In this document: piece after piece, positions 39,416 through 51,682 of the stretch
Layout: every line of letters begins with the position of its first letter
Position numbering within the stretch: the first letter of the stretch is position 1
The notes under the pieces: model-generated
Told to the model about the DNA's origin: nothing
The model's database searches: none
What the model saw: only the letters and a program-made list of their open reading frames with translations
Source: Cyanoderma ruficeps
Lineage: Eukaryota; Chordata; Aves; Passeriformes; Timaliidae
NCBI GenBank assembly: GCA_008694505.1
Contig: VZDJ01000041.1
Coordinates: 5,288,417 to 5,352,416, forward strand
DNA length: 64,000 bases
Reading direction: 5' to 3'
Program-made: the position numbers and the translations under genes

Positions 39416-42400
39416 GAAATATCTTTGTAGTTTTTTATTTAACATATGCAATTTCAGTGAACTTTACATAGATACTCTTTTTAACACTAGAAAAAAATTA
39501 TAGTAGTTCTCAGGCATACAAACTCTGCTTTAGTAAGAACAGGTCCTTCCAGCTGAAATACTTAATGGTGGAAGAAAAGGCAGTCTCAGACACTCCAAGA
39601 AGAAAAAAATTCTCACAAATCCAGTTCAGGCTGTTCAGATGCTCAAATAATGTCATCCTAAGTTTGATGTCTTGGGGCCTAAACAGGCCTTTAGTTGACA
39701 GCAGTTCCAATACATATTATGGCATTCTGTTCCCTGAAAAACTTAAAAAAAAGAGGGTGAGTCTGTGGAGACTAAGCAAACAAAGTCTTAGAATAGCACA
39801 CAAAGCATTAAGGCAGCGTTAACCCTTAGCCTCGTTCAGTCACCAGAGGCCTAAGTAAAAAGTGGTAACACGCCAACACTATTGCAGAAATGCCTCTAAT
39901 TAAGAATTAAAACATTAAAAGAGGTAATTACCCAAAAGATAAGCTTAGTTGTGGTTATCAAAGTTCATAGAACAAGAGCTGTCTACTCAAGACAATGCTC
40001 ATGGGACTTAGAGATTCTGAATGTACTATTCAACAAAGAAACATTCCACCACAGTTTTCCCAAGCCACGACAGTGCTCTGATCCTCAGGCCAGAAAATGT
40101 GATGAAGGAATATTACATTAGTTGCTGAAGGAATAACATTTAATCTCATCTTAACCTGTACCTATTTGGTTTGGGCTCTAGTATTTCACAGGAAGTAGAG
40201 CTTTAAAGTAACATTAACCACAAAAATTCTCCAAAATATGCTTCTCCCATCCAGTCTGTATTTTCTATTTGGACGTTATTAGGGCCATAATGGGAAAACT
40301 GCTTTCTGTAGCCAAAGTAAAACTTGTAGGTTACTATACCACCCATTTTAAAGCAATAAGCTCAATAAAAATAAGTTCTATAAATAAAAATAGATGAATT
40401 CGTTGCTGAATTAATGTGTTACCCAGGTAGCCTCTAGCTAGACCTGGCTGATGCATGATCTTAGCATTTACTCTAATATCTGAGCACCTGTCCTAGAAAC
40501 AGTGGCTAGAGTGGTGATTTTCAGAATTGACCTGTTGGAGGGGAGGGCATAGGTAAAACTACAGAGAGCAGGTATTACAAAATGATCTGTCTATAACAGT
40601 AATCTGAGTATGTCTTTCAGAGTACTGAGATTTAAAAAGGCTCTAGACTCTTTCTGGTGTAGGTGGATGTCAGAAATACTTCCTCACAATGGTGTTAAAG
40701 TGGGAAGAATAAGTAGGTGGGACGAATATCCATCTCTATTGATCTAAACAACAGAAAACTTGAATAGTGACATTTTTTTCAACCAGAACTACACCAAATT
40801 TCAAAGATTTGAACAGTCAGAGCTCATCTAAATTGTAATTGCTTTGGTAGTATTTTTATCTGCTCCACATGACTATGTGATAACTGCTTTTTAAAGGAAA
40901 ATTATTTAAGTGAAGATGCATGTGTTAGTGTGTGTGCTTCTCTAACAAATCCTTAATAGATGGATGTCTCAACTCATGTCAGGATGGGCCAATCCTATAA
41001 CTATGGAAGTCAAAAGCAAAATTCTCTCTAACTTGTAAAATGAGGTGGTTAAAGAGGGTTTCTGAAAGGCTGTAGATAACAAGCATGATTCAATTTACAT
41101 TTTAAGTACAATATTTGCATAAATATATTTACTAATTGCTTTGGACATTTGCAAGTGTTTGCCTAAATAGTCTGTACAGATATTGAATATGGTCAGGAAT
41201 ATTCATAGGAATATAAAACTTACTTCAAAATCCTAGTTTGTTACAGCTTGAAACTTGGAGAGAAACTAAAAATCTGTTTTCTTCTGCTGAACCCATTAAA
41301 ATAACTAAGACCTGCAGAAGGAAATTGGTATTTGATCCAGTTCCTTATGAAGTTTGAATTATCCCTTTGAAATAGAGAATAGATTTTCCAGGAGTTATGA
41401 CTACAGAGGGTATATTGTTACCTTTAGAAATTTAATGTGTGTAAATGGTCTCTCTGGGCAGTTTGGTGAGGGGCATCTCATGTTTTCTCACCAAACATTG
41501 AATGTCTTGAAGGCAGTCGTGAGGTTCAGCATAGCTGTTGACAAGATTTCTGCCCTAAGAAATCCATCTAATTTTTAGTCTCAGCCTATGCATCGTAGAA
41601 ATATCTTCTGTTAAATTTTCTCCTAAAAAGAGCAGAATTGCTTTTGCCACATTATGAATATGGATTCCTGAGACATCTTGCTGCCTTAGAGGTGTCAGAC
41701 TGTGGTTTTTCTAAGTCAGGAGTTGTTTTCACATCTTTTTTTCTCCTTAATGGTCTTGATCAGCTTGATTTAGTTACTGTTGGGATCTAAATCAGAGTAA
41801 ATTTGGGAAGGTGAGAGCCTTCCTGGGTTTAGAATCCTGACCAGAGAAATTTTAGTGAAGTTCACTGCAGTTTGACTCATTAACTGTAACTCTTTTGGAC
41901 AGAATAATTTTTCTATTGAATATGTCGCCCTGGTATCTATTTAATGGGATACCAGTAGTTCTTATTAACCTGCATTAATGCTAATTGTAAAAGCTTTATA
42001 GTGTTCATGACAGAGACCATCTGATAATTTTGCTCATGGGATTTGCAAGGTCAGCTTTTCTATGACATTGTTACAATACTTCTGGTAGACATAACAGAAT
42101 TTTTTTACATTTTTGCTCGCATTCTAGTATAGGCATAAGAAATGGAATCTATAATTGTGTAGTTTCTTATTTTTTCCTGTGTACAAATTCCATTGCTACC
42201 TTAGGCATTGGCTGTTCTGTTATTTCAACACATCCCGTATTTTAGTCTATATATAGCATCACAGCATTTGAGTGTTGTTATTGAGGGTTTTGGGTAATCT
42301 ACTTATTCATCAGTCTTTCATCTGTCCTGGGTCACTCTCATGTTCTGCTAAGGGAGTGGAGATGATCTGTTAGAGTGTTACCTTTGACTGAAAGTTTGCA

Positions 42401-43792
42401 TCGTTATTTTGTTCTTCAGATGTCTCTCTACGAAAATGTTAAAAAAGATATGGCTAAAATTATTACATGTTGTTCTTCAATGTACTATAATTTATGCAGG
42501 ATGGATTCCAAAGGGAACTGTAGCTTCCTTTTGTTGGCTTGATAGTTTCACAACATTTATGTCTTCTCTCCCAGACCTGCTCATCAATAAAGTCCCTCTT
42601 AATCAACTAAAAAAATTAAAGTATTTTCAATTGTTTATCTTTTCTCTTGAAGATAAAAGAAGCTCAAGATATTTCTGATAGGCTAAATGTTGAACATTAA
42701 ATGTTTTGGGAAAATGGCAAGTCAGATGCCTTGTCTGAATCTTTTTTATGGTTCACCACCAGATTATACTTAGATTATTCTTTTTTCTTTGGAGAGACTT
42801 TCAAACTCTCATAGGAAGTTGAATCAGGTTAACTACGTCTCCACAAAATTCCTTATTCACTGGACTAGTAAACAGGAATAAAACCAGCTTTTTCAGAGAA
42901 TTTTCAAATACCCTGTATCATCACCTTGTCTTATGGCAAGGTAGTTTTATTGTTTGGACTGGGAAAGTCAAATCCTAATGTGAACCATAAACAATGAGTT
43001 ACCATTTTTGTTAGAACGAAACATCTGTCCCTTTGATTTGTACTAGTGCACAACGTACAAAGGTACTTCAGGATTTTGTCTGCTGTGTCGGGGTGTACGA
43101 GGTGGAGTAGTGAGCCAGTACTGTATGTAGCAGTGTGTGAAACCTTAGAGTTCCTAAGTGATTCCACATGTATGGTTTATCCACTTAGGCAGTTCCAGAT
43201 ATATGCAGCCTTGTGTTTGCAAGGTTCAGTACAGACAACGGTGTAAATTGACACGTTGACTACTGTTTACTAGTATTTACTAGTGACTAAAAACAGTTAT
43301 GAAGATAACTAGTGTCACCTTGTTGGTTGCAAAATGTTAATCCATCCATTTAATACTGGAATCTGACAGAGTCTGAAACACAGCGGCAATCCATGGCCTT
43401 TTCTGCATGAGGAGATCTAGCTGGCAAACTGTCTGTTGGCATAGTGCTGCTAGCAAGTTCTTTTGGCAGAATGCATTTACATTTGGTTGCTTCTGTTGGT
43501 AACATATTTCTTCATGGCTTCAGATTGTATTGGCAAAATATACACGGCATGTAAGAGGATCTTGGTAACTGTGTCTGTAATGCTCTGCAATATTCCTCTT
43601 GAAGCCAAATGTGTTAACTATTCATTCTGCACTCATTAGGGCATTGTTATTGCTGAATCTGGGGGTGCATGAAAACAGCTGATGAATATTGACTGAGCAC
43701 CCTTCAAGAACTGATGGAAGTATGCCTTAAAGCCATAGAAACTGCTTCCTCAAGGTTGTATTTAAACTTCTCCCCACTTTCTCATTTGTTTC
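39416..43792. other. Intergenic sequence, no gene seen
   Basis: AT-rich unique-looking sequence. I recognise no interspersed repeat, exon or RNA gene. A small imperfect palindrome built on ACTAGTA lies at about 43262-43297. Confidence 0.7.
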
Positions 43793-44062
43793 ATGGAATC
43801 ATATAATTGATTATGTTGGAAGGAATCTCCGAAAGGTCACCTAGTGCAACTGCTTGTGCAGAACAGGTTCAAAAGGATCAGGTTGCTCCGGTCCCTACCC
43901 AATTAGGTCTCCTCTAACTCCTCCCTTTTAAAGACTGGACAACCACAATTCTTCCATCTATATACATCACGTGCTTTATCTCCCAGTCAGCTTGGTAGCC
44001 TTTACCTGAATTCACTCCAGCACATCAATGTCTTTCTTGTGATGAGGAGCTGTACTGAAAAT
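43793..44062 (-). mobile_element. CR1 LINE fragment, 3' UTR
   Basis: catggaatcatataattg gives the decayed tail on the left. It is followed by tgttggaaggaatctccgaa, a degenerate CR1 3' UTR with cctctaactcctccc, then gtgctttatctcccag and ccagcacatcaatgtctttc, all in the order expected for CR1 read on the minus strand. About 270 bp are recognisable. Confidence 0.88.
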
Positions 44063-44682
44063 TGCAGTGGTTTTGTCTGTTGTAGGGTGGACAAGACTTT
44101 GTTCTATAATGAAGTCTAATAAGAGATCTGGTTTTTGTACTAGTGGCATGGTTCTGATGGTGAACGCCACTTGTTGTATACTGTGTAATTTCTGCAACTG
44201 TTATGTCCTTTGTGGACCTATTCAGGTGGATAGATAAGGTGTTTGTAGTAATTGTTGGAGTCAGAGATAGGCTGGTTCCATCAGCTCTGGGCACCAATTG
44301 TTTGAGGGAGCATAAAAGAGCATTGTGATGGCCTGTCCTATCCGGACAGTGACTGGTTCTTTTGTATCACGTGAGCAGATTTTTTAAAATCAAATAATTT
44401 TGGGGAATTTTTATCAAATAAAAAATAAAACTAGATTTTCACATATTAGACTGTTACCTAGCTTAGCTTACAATATGAGGAATGCTCACCTTGGCATCTA
44501 TAGCTGCTAATGAGTAGGAGGATTATTAGTAGGTCTGTTCCTTCATCAATGTTCAATACTGTTATAAAAATGGAGTGAGGAAGATGATGTAGATCTTCAA
44601 CCAATGGTTATTTTTCATGCTGTGTTGTAGATTCTGGGTTGCTAGTATTATGAATTTCTGATCAAGAATGCAGCTTAGTATC

Positions 44683-44726
44683 TTTTTTTTTTTTTTTTAA
44701 CATANNNTTTTTTTTTTTTTAACATA
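44683..44726. repeat. Duplicated poly-T block flanking a three-base gap
   Basis: T16 then aacata (44683-44704), nnn (44705-44707), then T13 and aacata again (44708-44726). The two flanks of the gap repeat the same motif, as expected when the two ends of one locus were placed side by side. Confidence 0.9.
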
Positions 44727-45370
44727 TCTTCTTACAGTTTTCAGTCTTTCAGATTTTGTCCTAAGTCTCTGCAATGGGAGGGAGTTTATGTTCCCACTGT
44801 AGAAAAAAAGAGTTTCTCCGATCTATTTCTTTTCTGTTTATCATTTAGAGTATATGTAAATACATGGTAAGGTGTACCCCTCAGATCCACACAGTAGGAT
44901 CTGATGGCTTAGAAATCCTGGAAGAGCTTTGAAAGTCTGTGATTCCATTGCATATCTAGAGATCGTGAAGACACCCTTGCCTGATAGTCTGGAAATTGTG
45001 GAAACTGTTACAGCTGTAACAAAAGGCCTCTGGGAGGAGTTTCTGTATGCCACAGACTTACTGGGTGGGATTCATTTTGCTATACACAGACAATTCCTCG
45101 TCTGAACTGAATTTATTTTGTGTAGAGGGAAATAGGCATTTATAGGGCTTGTTGTTTTCATTTTCCAGCACAATTTTTCTCATCCCAATGCCACTGCCTA
45201 AAATAAAACAGATAAATGACTTGTTAAATACCTGTTTTCTTTATTGATTTTAAAGGGAGCCTGAGATGACTCTTTCAGCTCTAAAAATCTGTGCCATAGC
45301 TGACTAAAGTTGGTTGTAGTAAATTTGCTTTTATTGTAATAACAGCAGGCCAGAAAAACCTTAGATTGCT

Positions 45371-45418
45371 TGGGGGCATGGTTTTAACTTCCCCTGGGGG
45401 AATGGTTTTAACTTCCCC
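45371..45418 (+). repeat. 24 bp tandem duplication
   Basis: tgggggcatggttttaactt plus cccc, followed directly by a second copy differing at one base (c to a at position 7 of the unit). A recent local duplication. Confidence 0.9.
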
Positions 45419-45689
45419 AGTTTTTTTCCCTTGCTGTTCTCAGAGGAATTGGAAGCAGAGCAAGAATGCACACAGACTTCTGCTGGCTGTTATTTTTCCT
45501 AGTTAAGAGTTCTTTGTTGTTTAATTATTGTTCCAGAATAAAGTGTCAAACTCATCCATGCCTAAAGTTTTCAGTGTTTCAACCTGTCTTCCTGCATTAA
45601 GTTTTTTGAGCTTATTAGGAAAGTAATCTTCACACTGTTAGATACACAGTGGATATTTTTGGAGAAGATGCAACTGGCTGATCATCTCT

Positions 45690-45850
45690 GTTTCCAGGAT
45701 TTGGAGGGCTGATTCCAGATGGCTTTGGAAAGGCCTGAGAAGTAGGTCCATGTGAACCTTATAGAGTTCCACAAGGGCAAGATCCTACACCTGGGTCATG
45801 ATAATCTTAAGCACAATTATACGCTGGGTGGAGCATAGATTGAAACCAGT
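45690..45850 (+). mobile_element. CR1 LINE fragment, internal end of ORF2
   Basis: The plus strand shows gttccacaagggcaagatcc, then tacacctgggtc and cgctgggtggagcatagattg, matching the ORF2 C-terminal region (F-N-K-A-K-C-K-V-L-H-L-G type) in sense orientation. The 3' tail is missing and the frame is broken. This is the only CR1 remnant seen in plus orientation. Confidence 0.82.
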
Positions 45851-47982
45851 TTTGGGATTTTGGGATAAATTAATTGTTTTGGAATGTTGTTCTTGGAGTA
45901 TCATTACCTTCTGTCCTGCTTCTATTTCTTTCTACTACCAATGAGGGCTTCAAATTATGAAATAACTTAAAAGTGCCCCCTATTTATTTTGAAATTATGT
46001 GACTTGGTCATCTCGTGTTAAAGAACTTCAGCAGTTCAGAGCGGGAATTAAACACATCTGCTTAATTTGTGACTGAGCCTTATTGCAGCTGATTTTTAGG
46101 GTCTTTGAATCCAGTTCCAATCAAGAGTCAGTGGGATTTAGGGCTGTGGCAATAGGAGCAAGTTTGAAAACTTAATGGCCAAATCAGGTGGTTTCTTCCC
46201 TGACACCTTGAGTTACTGTGGCAGTACAGCGGAGCCTACAGCAGATTGCATAACAGACCATGAAGAACTTTGTTTTGTGTATTTGAGTATGAGTTCCTAG
46301 ATTTGAGTTCCCTTGTATAGAAAGTTAGCATCTAGTTTCTAGACTTAAACATTAGAACTGTGTGTTTAAGCATTAATTACTATGTTTTCACTATATGGGA
46401 CTTGTCTGAGAGTTTGTCCTACCTGTGAGAACCAAGTAACCAGCACAAGTAGCCAACCTACTGTTAAATCAGAACATTGAATTACATGAATTTCTGATAT
46501 TTTTTTGTCCTGTTTTACTTGCTTTTCCTTCCAAGTTGTTTGTGAGCTTGCTGTTGAAAAAGTTCCTTTCAATCTGTCCTTTAAAATTAATTTCAGTTTT
46601 ACTTTTCAGTGGTTTGTTTTTCAAGTATGAGGTGTTACTATTCCAGTTGTAGAGTTGGTTATCACTTTTTGAGTCAGCTAAAAGACTTGACAAAAAAACA
46701 AGAAGCAAAGGAGCCTCAGAAATTATATTTTTTAATTGATTGTGTATTTAAAATTTTGTCATCTTTGTTTTCTTTTTCAGTTCCCAGCTTGAGCTAAAAA
46801 ACTGACCACTGTATACTGATGTTAAATGTGTCAGAAGGTTGTTTGGAAAGCAGAAATTCAGAGGACTGTATAACAGCATCAGTGTAACAGACCTCCTGTG
46901 TATATTTGAACCTATTGGTCAGTGGCTGCTTAATGCCATCACTTCCTGATGCTGAAGGTCTGATGTCATGTTCCAAGTGACTTATTCAGTCAGCAGTGGA
47001 GGTATATTAGGAGAGCTGTAATTGGTACTAGATGGAAAATATAAGTAAATCAATCTTTTAGAGAAATAACTTTTCTATGTAGCTTTCATAGCCCTTAAAG
47101 TGAGTTGAAAAGACAATATCCATCATTAGCACTATTGCAACCCTTGCTTTTGCTAACTTTTGAGTTGCTGTTATATTTGGTTTTCAGACTGAGGAAATGG
47201 GAGGGTGAATTTGGGAAGTGAAGTTGACAGGAAGCTGACACTGTGCTGATAAAGGAAAGTAAGGTGTGTTGGGCTGTCTTAAACCACAGATGTTTCTTCT
47301 GAAATATGTAGAGACTAAATTTGGAAATTATCTGTTTCTGTAGCCATTCACTGTAGTTCATGCCAGGCAGATTGTATCCGTAGATGGATACCATTTTCAG
47401 CAGGAAATTAAGGCAGCCACCTGTCTTCACCATGTCCCTCTTTACTCATGACATTACTCTTCTTTAATTCTGGCAACCACAAGGAAGTATCATGTCTTAC
47501 TACAGAGATACTTATATAGAAATCACATTATGACTCCATCTTATGTAGAAATAGTTAAATTAGCATTAAATTAATTAACATCAGTCAAATACCCTTATCA
47601 GTATAGATTCAGCAGCAAAGAATTCAGCACAAATTAACTTTCTGAGTTTGCTTTTCAGGCAGGTTTTGCAGTCTGTGCCAAGTTCTGTAGTTCACTGCTG
47701 AACTGCCTGCAGGCCACCTACGTAAGTATACCTTGATACAGTACTGTCATGCCTTGCTGGAAATGTAAGCATGCCCTGTTAGTCTGGATAGCACCAAGCA
47801 GAATGGGTTTCTCTTGTGGTCACAGTCTTTCACTATAACCTTGAGATACCTTATATAGCTGGCATATTTTGTGATTTTTTGGTCTCCAAGATTTTATGGA
47901 GGGATGTCGAGTTCCAATGGCATAAAACTGGATGAAGATTGAAATAAGTTTTGAATGTATCAGCAAATTCATATCACTAATA

Positions 47983-48041
47983 TTAGTGATTAGAAACAAT
48001 CTGTTGGAAAAAAATTTACTGATTAGAAACAACAGGTTGGA
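47983..48041 (+). repeat. Imperfect direct repeat (about 26 bp units)
   Basis: tagtgattagaaacaatctg and tactgattagaaacaacagg begin two units that both run on into ttggaa, separated by about 7 bases. Confidence 0.75.
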
Positions 48042-51000
48042 ATGAAGTTTTGAGATTATGTGTATGGAACCAGTGGCTGCTGCAAAATAAGTAAGCTATT
48101 AACTCTGTGGCACTCTCTGAATTTCTTGCAATTAGCAATGTACTTCCTAAAGAGATCTGGATTTTTTGCCATGGAATAGTAAAAACGGTTGTGTTCAGGC
48201 AGGAAACACTAAATGGACAGTATTGAAAATCTAACAACTGAAAGTTTAATAGCTTCAGAAGGCACATGATTGATAATCTAACTTAGCTGCCTAGGAAGGC
48301 CTTATGAATTTAGAAAGTCTCTTGATGACTTCTATACTTAACCCTGTTTTCTGAACTGAGTGCTGTGAGATAACTGAATAGTTTTTTAGAATACCCTCAA
48401 GTGCTGTAGAGGCTTTCATGCTGAACACATAGATACAATAAACTAGAAATATCCAGGTGTCATGGTAAAGCATAAGATGCAAAAGCTGTCATATACCATG
48501 AATTTATAAGCTGAAACCCTTATAAAGTTTCTGTTTCAAAGGAAAGTGGTTGCATCTTAACAGTTTTAGATTTTTTTTTTAATATGGTACTAATGCACTC
48601 ATTTTCATGGTCTTATTTGGATCCATGAATTACTTGAATCCAAGAGTTAATGAGATTAATCACAGCAACATTTGCTTTAAGAATATTTTTTAAAAGAAAG
48701 GCTGAATTGCCCTCAAGAGATCTCATTCCCTTTAGAAGTGTATTTTATGATAGAAGGAATCAGCCCATTTCTGTCACAGAACTTCTTACCCTATTACTGA
48801 GCGCCTATGCAGCTGGTGAGAATGGACACCCAACTTCCACCTGGTTAGGCAGATTCACAAGAACAGAGGGATCCTACCCATGGTAGTTCAAGTTGTATGT
48901 TTTTACAGTAAGAAATTCTAAGTAATGGCCACTGTTGACATTTCAGTATCCTCTTGGAAAAAGGGAGAGACTTTATTTCTTAGGGCAAGATTTTACAATG
49001 CCTTCAAATGTAGGAATGTATCTACAGGAAGTAACTAGTGGGAAATGTAAGCCTTTAGAGTAGGCATAATGTGGGCAGTAGAGATGGGGAGGGGTCCAGT
49101 TTTCCATTGCCTTTAAGTTTCATCCAATCTAAAGGCTGCCCTGTATTCTGTCAGTTAAAACATTTCCTGAGGGACCTTTCCAAAGGGAATGGGCCAGATT
49201 ATTGAATATTCATACTTTGACTTCTACCCACATCTGGTCCCAGTCTAATGGTGTATTCCCATATAGCCTCACCACTGAAGGGCTTCCATATGAATGGGAG
49301 AAATAATGACCAGCATATCTTCTATTTGTTTCACTGAATAACACAAAAGCGGACATATGAAGTTAAGTTTTGGTCTCTCTGAATTAATAGTAAAACTACC
49401 ATGAATTTTAGTAGTATTAAGATTTTACCACTGGTATGTTTACTGGCCCCTCTGAACTTTCTTTTCTCTGCACTTCTGCCCTGCTGTGTTGTGAGGTTTT
49501 TTTGAGAACAAGAGGAAGTGGTTACTCTTGTTTAAGCCAATAAATATGAATAGGGTTTTGCTGAGTTAAAGCGCTGCTTGACGTTGCTGCCTCAATTAAT
49601 TATTGTAATATGTATTAAAACAGTCTAAGAAAGTACCAGTCTACGGTTATTTACTCTACCATGTTTCACACCATGTAGAATCTAGAGGCAACAGTTGTTC
49701 TGACAGGTGATTTGACAACAAAACATTAAACTGTCATTCTGGCCTTACCAGACCATAGGACTAATGGAGCAGATACTGCTTGTGTTGCCGTGAATTCACT
49801 GAAACTGTCAACACTATTGGAAACTCTGCTGATATTTGTGGGACTATTGTCAACTTCAATCATACTTCTGTCAGAGTATTTTATTTGCCACAGTAGCTGA
49901 CTGGTGGTGTCTTCGCTGGAGAGTTAAAAGAGCTGTAAATTGTACTCCCTTGCCATTAGCAGCACTCAGTGTGGTACACACTCCCCATCACACGCTGGGA
50001 CACTATCACACGGCTGTATGAAGCATATCAATACATGAAGCACATGTTTCCAGTGCTGGTTGTGATTCTAAACTAGCATGACTCATTGAGACTTTGGGGT
50101 TGGAGTGTGTGGGCAAAGGTGAGGGGAAAAAAGGAAAATAAACCCCAGTTGTTAAATTGTTTAGGCATGTCATAGTGTTTCCATTATGAGCAGGAAAAGG
50201 TAAAGAATAAAATACACAAAAATGAAGCCAAATATTTGGAATCTGTGCTCTGCTGGCAGAGTTCTGTTGACTTAATCAGATGAAATTCCTGCAGAAAGCC
50301 TTCTCCTTTGCCAGTGAAGTAAGTCTAATAGCCTTTCAGGCTAAAACAAACTTTTAAGGATTTGTAACAACAACGCTATGGTTCTACAGAGACAACAACA
50401 TGTCCATAAATTGAAACTAGTCATCTGACAGTCTCCACTTGTCTGACCTACTTTCTACTTGCACTCTGTAAACAACCAGAAGAAGAAAATTTGGGGAATA
50501 GAGAAGGGGCAGTTAGAGGGACAGAAAAGAGAGGCAATGTTACATAGCTTACACATGCTTTGTATCTCTTAATTTATAACCAGAAGAAAATGAGAGAAGG
50601 AGAATGATCAAAGAATATTGGTGTCTCATGAAACATAAGCCCAGAATAATGGTGTCTTCCTCTTGGTTATCACCAGTGACTGATGTGGGGGTGGCTATCT
50701 CAAGAGTCACCATAAGGATCTCACTGTTTTTATCTTCCTCAAATGGATGAAAAAAAATAGTCCATGTTCTGAGAAAAATTTCTTTCTCAGGTGTTCATAT
50801 TCTCCTTTCCAAATGTTGCTATCCCCAAAACCAGGATGGCAGAATGTGTGTCAGTATGTCAATCTTCTCAGTTGACACTCTGGTTCAAGGCTGGTTTTGT
50901 TTATATACCAGATGGTGAGGTGAAACAGCTGAAGATACTTTGCCACACTGCTCTATGCTCCTAAACATTGCCTTTTTGGACTCACTGATTATGTAGCTGA

Positions 51001-51235
51001 AGCTAGAACCTGTGTAGTGTGAACTGCTCAGTCACATCCTACAGCTAGCAGCCATAACAAAATCTTACTAGGTGTTGGTTTGGAATATTTGGGATATAAA
51101 GTGTGCTGATCAGTAGGTTCTGGAAGTCGCTGTTCTTTCTAACAAAGTTGGGATATCTGTTTTACTTGGAAGCGTAAAGCTAAAAGAAAGCACTGGAGTC
51201 TTTCTGTTGTATTGAAAACTCAAGCTACTGTTTTC

Positions 51236-51682
51236 TTAATAATTGCACCTTTTTTTCTGTGCTTTGCATAAGTATGGCAGATATGCATAACTAGTTGTTA
51301 ACTGGCTGCAAAACCTATTAAAAGTCTTAGTGAGGCTAGGAAATTTACTGTTAATACTAAAACAGCCCAGTTTGCAGCACTGCCAACACAAGGCACATCC
51401 TGATCTGCCCTGGCTTTTGACATCCGGGGAAATGATTAACTTGTAAACTTGTATGGTTTTCCTCATGAATGAATTCTGCAAGAGATGCACGTGTAAGTAC
51501 AGCTTCAATGCGTAGACAAGGCAAATACGCAATGGTTCAAAAGCACCATTGTGTTCTCCAAAATATTGACAGGTCACGTAAATAAAGTTATGAAAAACGT
51601 TGATTCCAACAGACCTATGTGTAAAGAGAACCCTGGAAGTCAGTGAGAGCTGTGTGGTTGGAGCTGGTGCAGTACTTAGCAC
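51236..51682 (-). other. Open frame of 148 codons, unrecognised
   Basis: The longest non-island reading frame in the window (148 codons). The translation resembles no family that I know, lacks a domain-like pattern and has no visible splice or promoter context. The stretch keeps several CpGs (for example acgtg near 51488 and acgtt near 51599) although the surroundings are CpG-poor. A conserved non-coding element under constraint would also keep frames open. I do not call it a gene. Confidence 0.15.

Larger units (their letters stand above)
44063..45689. other. Intergenic sequence, no gene seen
   Basis: Contains a poly-T/N artefact site (44683-44726) and a 24 bp tandem duplication (45371-45418). 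The first 240 bases after the CR1 fragment stay open on the minus strand (44025-44297) but are rich in Thr and Ser and resemble no family that I know. Confidence 0.65.

Noticed and set aside
41028..41060. acttgtaaaatgaggtggtt resembling the MIR core
   Set aside because: Only one short block matches and neither flank continues the match.
43262..43297. Imperfect palindrome with ACTGTTT/AAACAGT ends and ACTAGTA core
   Set aside because: Short stems and mismatches; common in AT-rich sequence and not convincing as an RNA hairpin gene.
44025..44297. 90-codon Thr/Ser-rich frame beside the CR1 fragment
   Set aside because: No recognisable domain and no repeat assignment that I could defend; probably chance.
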